This document shows, one piece after another, positions 8,401 to 16,103 of a stretch of DNA of 64,000 nt. The notes beneath the pieces are model-generated. The model made no database searches, was not told the DNA's origin, and saw only the letters and a list, made by a program, of their open reading frames with translations. A program made the translations under genes and the position numbers. How positions within the stretch are numbered: position 1 is the first letter of the stretch; each line of letters opens with the position of its first letter. Source of the stretch: Herbidospora mongoliensis (GTDB lineage Bacteria; Actinomycetota; Actinomycetes; Streptosporangiales; Streptosporangiaceae); the NCBI RefSeq assembly GCF_001570545.1, contig NZ_BBXD01000023.1, positions 1 to 64,000 of the forward strand, in the 5' to 3' direction.

Positions 8401-8964
8401 TTATCGGCGCAGATTCGGGTCCCAGACTTTTCCGGACACGATGACCTTGGAGAACGCCGCGTTTCCGGTGATCCGGATCACCGGTCCGTCGTCGGTCTCG
8501 CCGCCCGAGACGATCCGTTTCGCGAAGACCGCGCTGCCGTCGTCGATGACGTTGGCGTTGGCCGGCACCCGGATGATCACCTTGCTGAAGGCGGCGCTGA
8601 TGTCGATGGTGATCTCGCGGCCGGGCAGCACCGCGTCGTGCAGGTCGATGATCAGGGCGCCGAAGGCGGCCTGGAGGTGGAGGCTCCGGCCGGGCACCCA
8701 GCGGCCACTCTTGATGACCTTGCTGAAGGCGGCGCTGATCTTCTTGCGGCCGACGTCGGCGGGGGCGCTCGCGGTGACCGTCGAGGGGAGGTCCTTGGTG
8801 ATCGGGACCAGTTCGCCCATGGTGACCGCGCTGTAGGCGGCTTCCAGGCGGTCGGCGTGTTCGGCCGTGGTGAGGCGGCCGGTGGCCAGGCCTTCGGCGA
8901 TGACCGCCGCGACCTGGTCTCGGTCGGCGTCGGACGCGCGCTGACCTGGGTCTTCTATTGTCAC
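8401..8964 (-). CDS. DUF1707 and LiaF-like C-terminal domain protein
   Basis: A 187-residue soluble protein. Residues ~10-60 (RASDADRDQVAAVIAEGL...) form a DUF1707 domain, common in actinobacterial membrane-stress proteins. The remainder resembles the LiaF/DUF2154 C-terminal beta domain and carries the internal repeat AAFSKVI at residues 78-84, 124-130 and 169-175, with variants at about 99-105 and 144-151. That spacing suggests a small beta-helix. No membrane segment is seen. The GTG start is in a weak context. It is 63 bp upstream of plsX on the same strand, and its role is unknown. Confidence 0.85.
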   Translation of the reverse strand: MTIEDPGQRASDADRDQVAAVIAEGLATGRLTTAEHADRLEAAYSAVTMGELVPITKDLPSTVTASAPADVGRKKISAAFSKVIKSGRWVPGRSLHLQAAFGALIIDLHDAVLPGREITIDISAAFSKVIIRVPANANVIDDGSAVFAKRIVSGGETDDGPVIRITGNAAFSKVIVSGKVWDPNLRR

Positions 8965-9147
8965 GACGTCCAGATTACCCCGATTCGAGATATGTCGCGA
9001 GAGGTCAAGAAATGTGACTTCGGCCTTTACCGAATCGTGGATTCGGCTGTCGGGATGGCCCGATACCGGTATAGAGGTTCCCCAGACGCCTGACAGGCCT
9101 CCTTGGTTTACACGAGATCGGGAAAACTACCGGGAAGGGAAGGCCGA

Positions 9148-10473
9148 GTGATCTTTAATGAGGGCACCCGCGGCTTTCGGGCTTACACCACGAAACATCT
9201 CGACGACCTGCTTCGTGAGAAGGCCGGGTTCGGCGAGGAGGCGCGGCTGCGGGCGCGCGCGGTGGCGACTGTGCTGCCGTTCCGTACCAACGCGTACGTC
9301 GTCGACGAGCTGATCGACTGGTCCGCGGTCCCCGACGATCCGATCTATCGGCTCGTCTTTCCTCAAGAGGACATGCTGCCCGAAGCGGACGTGTCCCGTC
9401 TGGCGAACCTCCTCAGAGCGGACGCCCCGGTCAAGCAGCTCAGCGCGGCGGCCAACGAGGTGCGGATGGGCCTCAACCCCCATCCGGCCGGGCAGCTCGA
9501 CCTGAACGTGCCCAAGATCGGCGACGAGCCGGTGCCCGGCATGCAGCACAAGTACCCCGAGACGGTGCTGTTCTTCCCCAAGCAGGGGCAGACCTGCCAC
9601 GCCTACTGCACCTACTGCTTCCGCTGGGCGCAGTTCATCGGCGAGCCCGACCTGAAGTTCGCCTCCGGCGACGTCGACGCGCTCGTCGGCTACATCCGCC
9701 GCCACCCCGAGGTGACCTCGGTGCTGTTCACCGGCGGCGACCCCATGATCATGGGCGAGGCGGTGCTGCGCCGGTACGTCGAGCCGCTGCTCGACATCCC
9801 GCAGATCGACTCGATCCGCATCGGCACCAAGTCGCTGGCCTACTGGCCCGGCCGGTTCGTCACCGACCCCGACGCCGACGACACCCTCAAGCTGTTCGAG
9901 CAGGTCGTCAGGTCGGGCAAGAACCTCGCCTTCATGGCGCACTTCTCGCACCCCCGGGAGCTCGAACCCCAGGCGGTGGGTTCGGCGGTACGGCGCATCC
10001 TGGACACCGGCGCCACGATCCGGACCCAGGCCCCCCTGATCCGCACCATCAACGACAGCGCCGCGACGTGGTCTCACATGTGGCGCCGGCAGAACTCGAT
10101 GGGCATGGTGCCCTATTACATGTTCGTCGAGCGGGACACCGGGCCGCAGGACTACTTCGCGGTGCCGCTCGCCGAGGCGTACGAGACCTTCAGGGACGCC
10201 TATGCCCAGGTCTCCGGTCTCTGCCGGACGGTCAGAGGGCCCTCGATGTCGGCCACCCCCGGCAAGGTCTGCGTCGACGGCGTGACCGAGATCCACGGCC
10301 AGCGGGTGTTCGTCCTGCACTTCATCCAGGCCCGTGATCCCGGCCTGGTCGGGCGTCCCTTCTTCGCTCGGTACGACCCCAAGGCCGTCTGGCTGACCGA
10401 CCTGCGCCCCGCGTTCGCCGACCGATTCCCTTTCGAGTCGCCCTTCGAGCCGCAGGCGCCCGTCGCGGCCTGA
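9148..10473 (+). CDS. KamA-family radical SAM protein (lysine 2,3-aminomutase-like)
   Basis: A 441-residue radical SAM enzyme of the lysine-2,3-aminomutase family. The [4Fe-4S] motif CHAYCTYC (C150, C154, C157) begins the radical SAM barrel, followed by LFTGGDPMIM. ATPGKVCVDG near residue 373 aligns in position with the PLP-binding lysine region of KamA, so K373 may hold PLP. Classical KamA enzymes have an Arg-rich stretch after the third cysteine (CRHCTRRR); here it is FRWAQF, so the substrate may not be lysine. The GTG at 9148 is used because GGAAGGGAAGG lies 5 bases upstream. No accessory genes adjoin. Confidence 0.9.
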   Translation: MIFNEGTRGFRAYTTKHLDDLLREKAGFGEEARLRARAVATVLPFRTNAYVVDELIDWSAVPDDPIYRLVFPQEDMLPEADVSRLANLLRADAPVKQLSAAANEVRMGLNPHPAGQLDLNVPKIGDEPVPGMQHKYPETVLFFPKQGQTCHAYCTYCFRWAQFIGEPDLKFASGDVDALVGYIRRHPEVTSVLFTGGDPMIMGEAVLRRYVEPLLDIPQIDSIRIGTKSLAYWPGRFVTDPDADDTLKLFEQVVRSGKNLAFMAHFSHPRELEPQAVGSAVRRILDTGATIRTQAPLIRTINDSAATWSHMWRRQNSMGMVPYYMFVERDTGPQDYFAVPLAEAYETFRDAYAQVSGLCRTVRGPSMSATPGKVCVDGVTEIHGQRVFVLHFIQARDPGLVGRPFFARYDPKAVWLTDLRPAFADRFPFESPFEPQAPVAA

Positions 10474-10504
10474 CCGCTTGCCAAGGGACGGAAAACAATT
10501 CCTC

Positions 10505-10547
10505 CCGGCCCGGGCGCCGTGTTTACCGTGCCTTTCTCCCGGGCCGG
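10505..10547 (+). terminator. long inverted repeat after the radical SAM gene
   Basis: CCGGCCCGGG (10505-10514) and CCCGGGCCGG (10538-10547) are perfectly complementary with a 23-base loop. It begins 31 bases after the radical SAM stop. No U tract follows, so it is a possible GC-type terminator. Confidence 0.35.
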
Positions 10548-10698
10548 ATGTGAATTCCCAGCATGTGCCGCCAAGTCGGGCGCCCTCCTGCCCGACGGTG
10601 TTGTGACTCCCGGTCACCGGGCCGTTTCCCACGGTGATAGAAATTCGGCCTAGCCAATCGGCCGGCGCGAACGCACCGGCTACGCGGGGAATTCGGTT

Positions 10699-10721
10699 CC
10701 TGCTCTCTGACTCGGAGCAGG
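10699..10721 (+). promoter_or_regulatory. inverted repeat in the leader of the secreted protein gene
   Basis: CCTGCTC (10699-10705) and GAGCAGG (10715-10721) form a 7-bp inverted repeat with a 9-base loop. It sits immediately upstream of the GGAGG ribosome site (10726-10730) of the gene at 10739. It could be an operator or an RNA hairpin influencing translation. Confidence 0.35.
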
Positions 10722-10738
10722 GCTCAGGAGGCATTTAG

Positions 10739-11179
10739 ATGAAGCGCATGATCAAGGCAGCCCTCGTCGTCGCGACCTTCGGCGTCACGGCCATGTTCGC
10801 CGCGCCCGCCCAGGCCGCGAACGACCCGATTTCCGACCTGCTCGGCACGCTGCCGGTGGGGCAGCTCTCCGGTCTCGCGGGCGGCCTCAACGGCGTCGTC
10901 CCGGCCGCGCCCGCAGCGCCCCTCGTGACCGCCGCGGCGCCCGCGGGCTGGGCCGAGCGGGTGCAGGTCACCCCCATGACCGCCACGCCCAACGACGTCT
11001 CGGGCGAGCTCAAGCCGGCGCTGTCGGCCGTCACCGGCGCGACCGGTGAGCTCACCGGCACGGCCGACCAGCTGAGCGGCGCCGCCAAGAACCTGACCGG
11101 CTCGGCCACCCAGGTCGGCCTGGCCGCCCAGGGCCTGTCTGGTGCGGTCACCAACATCGTCGCCGGCACCCGCAGGTAG
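10739..11179 (+). CDS. small secreted Ala/Gly/Thr-rich protein
   Basis: A 146-residue protein of unknown function. A classical Sec signal peptide (MKRMIKAALVVATFGVTAMF, then AAPAQA) should be cleaved after residue 26. The mature part is low-complexity (Ala, Gly, Thr, Leu) and has no cysteine. The C-terminal half has a pseudo-heptad run (ELTGTADQLSGAAKNLTGSA) that could form an amphipathic helix. GGAGG lies 8 bases before the ATG. A strong terminator at 11236-11272 ends the transcript. It is probably a cell-envelope or aerial-growth protein, but no family is recognised. Confidence 0.8.
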   Translation: MKRMIKAALVVATFGVTAMFAAPAQAANDPISDLLGTLPVGQLSGLAGGLNGVVPAAPAAPLVTAAAPAGWAERVQVTPMTATPNDVSGELKPALSAVTGATGELTGTADQLSGAAKNLTGSATQVGLAAQGLSGAVTNIVAGTRR

Positions 11180-11235
11180 TTCCCCACGGACACGTTGGCG
11201 TGGCCACGTCAACGTTTCCGTACCTCTGACATGCG

Positions 11236-11272
11236 AAAACGGCCGGTGCCCTCACGAGGCGCCGGCCGTTTT
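11236..11272. terminator. bidirectional intrinsic terminator
   Basis: AAAACGGCCGG (11236-11246) pairs perfectly with CCGGCCGTTTT (11262-11272), and the stem extends to 15 bp with one wobble. The A and T tails make it functional on both strands. It sits between the plus-strand secreted gene and the stop codon of the minus-strand gene at 11273. Confidence 0.85.
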
Positions 11273-11458
11273 CTAGTTGTTCGAGGCCCAGGGCCGCACC
11301 GAGGTGCGCCGGGCGATCTGTGCCTGCAGTCTGGCCATCTGCCAGTGCAGTTCGATGAGCTGCTCGGTGAGCAGGGCGGGTGAAAGCTCAGACGGGTCTT
11401 CGTCGGCCAGATGATCTATGGCCGTCACCAGCTCACTCATCCCGACCTCCCAGTGCAT
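11273..11458 (-). CDS. small protein resembling the N-terminus of DUF222/13E12 proteins
   Basis: A 61-residue protein (55 from the internal ATG at 11440). The sequence AIDHLADEDPSELSPALLTE and the following QLIELHWQMARLQAQIARR resemble the helical N-terminal segment of DUF222 (13E12) proteins, which are normally several hundred residues long. It could be an independent small gene or a relic of that family. AAGGAA precedes the first ATG and GGGAGG the second, both at usable spacing. The stop codon abuts the shared terminator. Confidence 0.5.
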   Translation of the reverse strand: MHWEVGMSELVTAIDHLADEDPSELSPALLTEQLIELHWQMARLQAQIARRTSVRPWASNN

Positions 11459-11517
11459 CGGTGTTCCTTAGATCGAATCCCCGTTCGAATCATAGTGGAA
11501 CACCGGCCGCAGCGGCA

Positions 11518-12054
11518 TCAGCTTTCGTACACGGGTGCGATGAATCCGCGCGCGAGGGTGTGGGCGGTGATGTTGAAGCCGATCACGGCCGGGTTGGCGC
11601 CGGGGTCGACGCCGAGCTTGTCGACGTCGAGGGCGTGCACGGCGAACAGGTAGCGGTGCGGCCAGCCGGGAGGCGGGGCGGCGCCGCCGTACTCGTTGGT
11701 GCCGTAGTCGTTCCTGGCGTGCGTGGCGCCCTCGGGCAGGCCCGCGAACGCGGGGCCGTTGCCGGCGCCCTCGGGGAGCTCGGTGACCGACGCGGGGATG
11801 TCGTAGACGAGCCAGTGCCAGAAGCCGCTGCCGGTGGGGGCGTCGGGGTCGAAGCAGGTGACCGCGTAGCTCTGGGTGCCCTCAGGGGCGCCCGACCAGG
11901 TCAGGTGGGGGGAGACGTTCTCGCCGGAGAAGCCCCAGTCGTTGAAGACGTGGCGGGTCGACATCGGGTGCCCGTCGGCGAGCCCGGAGGCCTCGACGGT
12001 CAGCGCGGCGACCTCCGGCAGGTGGTCGTAGGGAATCGGTGGTGGCGTCGGCAT
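11518..12054 (-). CDS. YbhB/YbcL (PEBP, Raf-kinase-inhibitor-like) family protein
   Basis: A 178-residue cytosolic protein of the phosphatidylethanolamine-binding family. Hallmarks include NVSPHLTWSGAPEGTQSYAV, the CFDPDAPTGSGFWHWLVYDI ligand-pocket motif (residues ~67-86) and ARNDYGTNEYGGAAPPPG. Length is typical. The ATG at 12054 has GGAGAG six bases upstream; a longer frame continuing upstream on this strand only overlaps the ABC ATPase gene. Bacterial members lack a settled function. It is 56 bp downstream of the exporter ATPase and may share its transcript. Confidence 0.93.
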   Translation of the reverse strand: MPTPPPIPYDHLPEVAALTVEASGLADGHPMSTRHVFNDWGFSGENVSPHLTWSGAPEGTQSYAVTCFDPDAPTGSGFWHWLVYDIPASVTELPEGAGNGPAFAGLPEGATHARNDYGTNEYGGAAPPPGWPHRYLFAVHALDVDKLGVDPGANPAVIGFNITAHTLARGFIAPVYES

Positions 12055-12110
12055 GACTGCTCTCCGCTCGGGATGGGTCGTGATCTTCCTACGTGCCCAT
12101 CCTTCACCAC

Positions 12111-12941
12111 TTAAGCCTTGTTGTAGGCGCTGATCACTTCGGCCGGGTCGCCGTCCATCTTGATCTTGCCCTTGTGGAGCCAGATGACCCGGTTGCAGGT
12201 CTCCTCGATGACGTCGAGGTTGTGGGCGACCAGGAAGACGGTGCCGGCCGACTCGCGCATCTGCATGATGCGCTTCTGGGAGCGCTTGCGGAACTCGCGG
12301 TCGCCGGTGGCCAGCGCCTCGTCGATCAGCAGCACGTCGTGGACCTTCGCCGACGCGATGGCGAACCGGAGACGGGCGCCCATGCCGGAGGAGTAGGTCG
12401 ACATCGGGAACTGGACGAACTCCCCGATGCCGGAGAAGTCGACGATCTCGTCGTATTTGGCCTTGACCTCGGACGGGGTCATGCCCATCGCGTAGCACCC
12501 GAGGGTGATGTTGCGCTCGCCGGTGAGCTCCTTCATCAGGGCGGCGTTCACGCCCAGGAGCGAGGGCTGGCCGTCGGTGTAGACGGAGCCGGAGGCCGGC
12601 GGCAGCAGGCCGGCGATGGCGCGCAGCAGGGTCGACTTGCCCGACCCGTTGCGGCCGATGATGCCGATCGCGTCGCCGTGACGGGCCACGAACGAGACGC
12701 CCCTGACCGCGTGGACCTCGCGCATCTCCGGGCGGCCCTGACGCCTGACCAGCCGCAGCAGGGCGGTGGCGGCGTTGCCCTTCTCCTCGGCCGAAGCGGC
12801 GCCCCAGACCTTGTAGACGATGTTGAGGTCGTCGACGATGACGGTCGGGGTGCCGGTGGCGGACGACGTGGTGGTCGCCTCCTGCTCTTCGGCGGTCAAC
12901 GGCCACACCCTTTCCATCGCCATCGGCTTCGCCTCAGCCAC
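12111..12941 (-). CDS. polysaccharide/teichoic-acid ABC exporter, ATPase subunit
   Basis: A 276-residue ATPase of the TagH/Wzt type that powers export of an undecaprenyl-linked cell-wall polymer. It shows Walker A (GRNGSGKSTLL), the short signature YSSGMGARLRFA typical of this subfamily, Walker B (VLLIDEALATGD) and the switch His (VAHNLDVI). The long Wzt carbohydrate-binding C-terminus is absent. The GTG at 12941 has GAGGAGAGG 7 bases upstream and overlaps the permease stop by 8 bases, indicating translational coupling. An ATG six codons downstream is an alternative. No polymer-biosynthesis genes adjoin. Confidence 0.92.
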   Translation of the reverse strand: MAEAKPMAMERVWPLTAEEQEATTTSSATGTPTVIVDDLNIVYKVWGAASAEEKGNAATALLRLVRRQGRPEMREVHAVRGVSFVARHGDAIGIIGRNGSGKSTLLRAIAGLLPPASGSVYTDGQPSLLGVNAALMKELTGERNITLGCYAMGMTPSEVKAKYDEIVDFSGIGEFVQFPMSTYSSGMGARLRFAIASAKVHDVLLIDEALATGDREFRKRSQKRIMQMRESAGTVFLVAHNLDVIEETCNRVIWLHKGKIKMDGDPAEVISAYNKA

Positions 12942-13845
12942 GTCCGTACCTCTCCTCGGCGCGCCAGAAGTACCAGAATCCGATGACAAGGGCGAACACG
13001 GCCCAGAATATGGCAGTCGTCCAAGCCCACTGGGGTGCGGGGTGGTCATAGATCAGCAGGTCGCGCATCAGCTCGATGTAGGCGGCGGCCGGGTTGAGTT
13101 CCATGATGTATTGCACGAACGCCAGTGACTCGGGCAGGTCGGCGACCCGGTCGGGGATGCTGAAGAAGACGCCGGAGGCGTAGAGCCAGGTGCGCATGAT
13201 GAAGGGGAGCAGCTGGTTCATGTCGCGGGCGAAGGCGCCGACGCGGGCCATGAACAGGCTGGCGCCGACGTTGAAGGTGAGCTGGAGCAGCAGCGCGACG
13301 GGGATGAACAGCCAGGTCATGGTGACCGGCTCTCCCGTCAGCAGCACGATCCCGATCAGCACGAGCATCGACCACATGAGCTGCTGCAGTTCCTGCACCG
13401 CGTAGGCGAGCGGAAGCGCGGCCCTGGGGAAGTGGAGCGCCCGGATCAGCGACAGGTTGTTCGAGATCGACTTGGCGCCGCCGCTCACCGTGCGCTGGGT
13501 GAAGGTGAAGATGAAGACGCCGGTGATCAGGAAGGCCGTGTAGTTGCCGATGTCCTTCTTCTGATCGAGGATCACGCCGAACATCAGGTAGTAGACGCCC
13601 GCGTTCAGAAGCGGGGTCAGGAGCTGCCAGAGCTGGCCGAGCATCGACTGGCTGTACTTCGAGACGTTGCGTGACGTCGCGTACTTGAGCACGAAATGCC
13701 GGCGGGCCCAGAGCTGGCCTACGTAGTAAGGCAGGCTCGGGCGGGCGATCGCGCGACGGAGACCGTGGCGTTTGGCGAGCGCGGCCAGCGATTCCGTCGC
13801 TGCGCCGCCCTGCGCGTCCGCGACGGCGGAATCCGGCTGGCTCAT
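12934..13845 (-). CDS. polysaccharide/teichoic-acid ABC exporter, permease subunit
   Basis: A 303-residue ABC-2 permease of the TagG/Wzm type. The N-terminal ~55 residues are cytosolic, followed by an amphipathic region (KYSQSMLGQLWQLLTPLLNA) and about six membrane helices, for example LLNAGVYYLMFGVI, AFLITGVFIFTFTQ and the C-terminal AIFWAVFALVIGFWYFW. It works with the overlapping ATPase gene to flip a wall polymer across the membrane. The ribosome site is weak. The pair opens the minus-strand run permease-ATPase-PEBP protein. Confidence 0.92.
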   Translation of the reverse strand: MSQPDSAVADAQGGAATESLAALAKRHGLRRAIARPSLPYYVGQLWARRHFVLKYATSRNVSKYSQSMLGQLWQLLTPLLNAGVYYLMFGVILDQKKDIGNYTAFLITGVFIFTFTQRTVSGGAKSISNNLSLIRALHFPRAALPLAYAVQELQQLMWSMLVLIGIVLLTGEPVTMTWLFIPVALLLQLTFNVGASLFMARVGAFARDMNQLLPFIMRTWLYASGVFFSIPDRVADLPESLAFVQYIMELNPAAAYIELMRDLLIYDHPAPQWAWTTAIFWAVFALVIGFWYFWRAEERYGRG

Positions 13846-14320
13846 GGCAAGGACTCTATTGGATGCTGATGAACGAGACGCCTGCGATGGTCATCCGTAG
13901 GCTCCTCGTGGGGGTTGGGTGATGCCACCGGCGGCAGGGTGCCACGGCATGGTCAAAGGTAGCCCACCAGGTCCTGATATGGGGACAACGCCGCGATCGG
14001 TGCCGCAAAGGCCATACCTTGGCTTCGCCACCGTTGAGACATGTGTACCTTTATGGGGTCTTTAAAGCCGGATGCGAGGTTTGCGGCGACCTTCTTGGTA
14101 TGCGTGTGACGCCCGACTGACGCACGTGTGACCGAACTGCAACGCAGCAGAGACAACACTGCGGTGTGTGGTGAGGGATGCTCGCGGACGACTGGCAGGG
14201 CGTCAGCTCGTTTGACCGTGTCTGCAAATCCGTGGTCCTCACAAGGGGCCCGGGGGTGCCGACCTGGTCATATCGCAGCTCAGCGCCAACGCCCATCCTT
14301 TGAGGGAGGACCTACTCACT
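13846..14320. other. intergenic region upstream of the peptide importer
   Basis: A 475-bp divergent region between the exporter permease (-) and dppA (+). It must carry both promoters. A TTGACC at 14212-14217 could be a -35 box, but no good -10 follows at 17-18 bp. GGGAGGA near 14304-14310 is the dppA ribosome site. No gene or RNA is recognised. Confidence 0.5.
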
Positions 14321-15988
14321 ATGCGCGTACTCAAGGGCGCACAGATCATTGCCGGCACTGCCGTGCTGGCGCTCGCCGTGGCCGCTTGTGGCGGCGGCGA
14401 CGAGGCAACTGACCCTGCCACGGGTGGCGCGGGTGCCGCCGCGGCCCCGGTCACGGTTGAGATCGCGGAGCCGCAGCACGAGCTCGTCCCCGGCAACACG
14501 GCGGAGACCAGCGGCGCCGAAGTGCTCAACGCCCTGTTCATCGGGCTGGTGAACTACGACGCGGACAAGAAGCCGATCAACCAGATCGCCGAGTCCATCA
14601 CGTCTGAAGACCAGACCACCTGGACGATCAAGCTCAAGGACGGCTACAAGTTCCACGACGGCACCGCCGTGGACGCCCAGAGCTTCGTCGACTCGTGGAA
14701 CTACACCGCCAACGGCGCCAACGCGTACGAGGCCAACTACTTCATGGGTTCCATCACCGGCTACGCCGAGATGAACCCGGCCGACCCCGACGGCGACGGT
14801 CCGCAGGCGGCTCCCGCGGCCACCGCGACCAGCCTCTCGGGTCTGAAGGTCGTCGACCCGCTGACCTTCACGGTCCAGCTGACCAACCCCTTCTCGGGCT
14901 TCCCGACGATGCTGGGTTACACCGCCTTCTACCCGATGCCCAAGGCCGCCTTCGGCCCCGACGGCAAGGTCACCGCCGCCTACGGCGAGTCGCCCATCGG
15001 CAACGGCCCCTTCAAGATGGCCAAGCCGTGGAAGCGCGGTGTCGAGACCACGATCTCGATGGTCCGCAACGACGAATACACCGAGGCCAAGGCCAAGGTC
15101 GAGGCCATCGACTTCAAGATCTACACCGACCTGAACACCGCGTACCGCGACCTGCAGGCCGGCAACCTCGACATCATGGACCAGCTCCCGGCCGAGGTCA
15201 TCGCCTCCGCGAAGGCCGAACTGGGCGACCGCTACATCGAGCAGCCCTCCTCGGGCATCGGCTACCTCGGCTTCCCGACCAAGGTCGGCGCCGACTACGC
15301 GAAGAGCGCCGAGCTGCGCAAGGCCATCTCGATGGCCATCGACCGCAAGACCATCACCGAGCAGGTCTTCTCCGGCACCCGTGTCCCGGCCGACGACTTC
15401 ATCTCCCCGGTGGTCGCCGGTTACCGTCAGGGCGCCTGCGGCGAGGCCTGCACGTACGACCCGGTGAAGGCCAAGGAACTGTGGGACTCCAACGGCGGTC
15501 CCGCCTCCGGCGCGATCGAGCTCGGCTACAACGCCGACGGTGGCCACAAGGAGTGGATCGAGGCCGTCGCGAACAACCTGCGCACCAACCTCGGCGCCAC
15601 CGTTGAGCCGAAGCCGGTCGAGAAGTTCGCCACCATCCTCGACGACCTGGGCGCGGACAAGTGGAAGGGCCTGTTCCGCATGGCCTGGATCATGGACTAC
15701 CCGTCCCCGGAGAACTACCTCAAGCCGATCTTCGCGGCGAGCGCCAGCTCCAACTACTCGGGCTTCAACAACAAGGAGTTCGAGGAGCTGCTGAAGAAGG
15801 CCGACTCGGCTCCCACCGTCGAGGAGGGCATCGCCTCCTACCAGGCGGCCGACGACATCCTCCTGAAGGAACTGCCGTACATCCCGGTCTACTTCTACCA
15901 GACCAACGCGGCGTACTCGGCCAACGTCAAGAGCGTGAAGATCGACCCGTTCGAGCGGATCGAGATCGCCAACGTCGAGAAGGCCTAA
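14321..15988 (+). CDS. dppA: peptide ABC importer substrate-binding lipoprotein
   Basis: A 555-residue SBP_bac_5 family lipoprotein that captures peptides outside the membrane. The lipobox is LAVAAC, with C23 as the expected lipidated residue, followed by a Gly/Ala linker. The body has family features: NALFIGLVNYDADKKPINQI, the WTIKLKDGYKFHDGT motif, and RKAISMAIDRKTITEQVF. The ATG at 14321 is used because GGGAGGA lies ten bases upstream and it gives a complete signal peptide. It heads the operon with dppB, dppC, dppD and dppF, and a hairpin after its stop may raise its level over the downstream genes. The true substrate (di- or oligopeptide) is not predictable. Confidence 0.95.
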   Translation: MRVLKGAQIIAGTAVLALAVAACGGGDEATDPATGGAGAAAAPVTVEIAEPQHELVPGNTAETSGAEVLNALFIGLVNYDADKKPINQIAESITSEDQTTWTIKLKDGYKFHDGTAVDAQSFVDSWNYTANGANAYEANYFMGSITGYAEMNPADPDGDGPQAAPAATATSLSGLKVVDPLTFTVQLTNPFSGFPTMLGYTAFYPMPKAAFGPDGKVTAAYGESPIGNGPFKMAKPWKRGVETTISMVRNDEYTEAKAKVEAIDFKIYTDLNTAYRDLQAGNLDIMDQLPAEVIASAKAELGDRYIEQPSSGIGYLGFPTKVGADYAKSAELRKAISMAIDRKTITEQVFSGTRVPADDFISPVVAGYRQGACGEACTYDPVKAKELWDSNGGPASGAIELGYNADGGHKEWIEAVANNLRTNLGATVEPKPVEKFATILDDLGADKWKGLFRMAWIMDYPSPENYLKPIFAASASSNYSGFNNKEFEELLKKADSAPTVEEGIASYQAADDILLKELPYIPVYFYQTNAAYSANVKSVKIDPFERIEIANVEKA

Positions 15989-16000
15989 GACGGCATCCAA

Positions 16001-16032
16001 CCCGGGCGGCCTAACCCCTTGAGCCGCCCGGG
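16001..16032 (+). promoter_or_regulatory. intercistronic hairpin between dppA and dppB
   Basis: CCCGGGCGGC (16001-16010) and GCCGCCCGGG (16023-16032) form a perfect 10-bp stem with a 12-base loop and no U tract. It starts 12 bases after the binding-protein stop. Such hairpins often protect the upstream mRNA or cause partial termination so that binding protein exceeds permease. Confidence 0.7.
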
Positions 16033-16103
16033 ATGGACCATCACTCTTGGGGCAGCCCGATTGGTTGCAATGGGGCTGCCCTTCGTCATGATCGGGAGAC
16101 CGA

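Noticed and set aside
11518-12906. 462-codon minus-strand frame
   Set aside because: Only the C-terminal 178 codons encode the PEBP protein. The rest is an out-of-frame reading of the ABC ATPase gene.
14312-16000. 562-codon antisense frame opposite dppA
   Set aside because: Shadow of dppA codon bias, with no domain or ribosome site.
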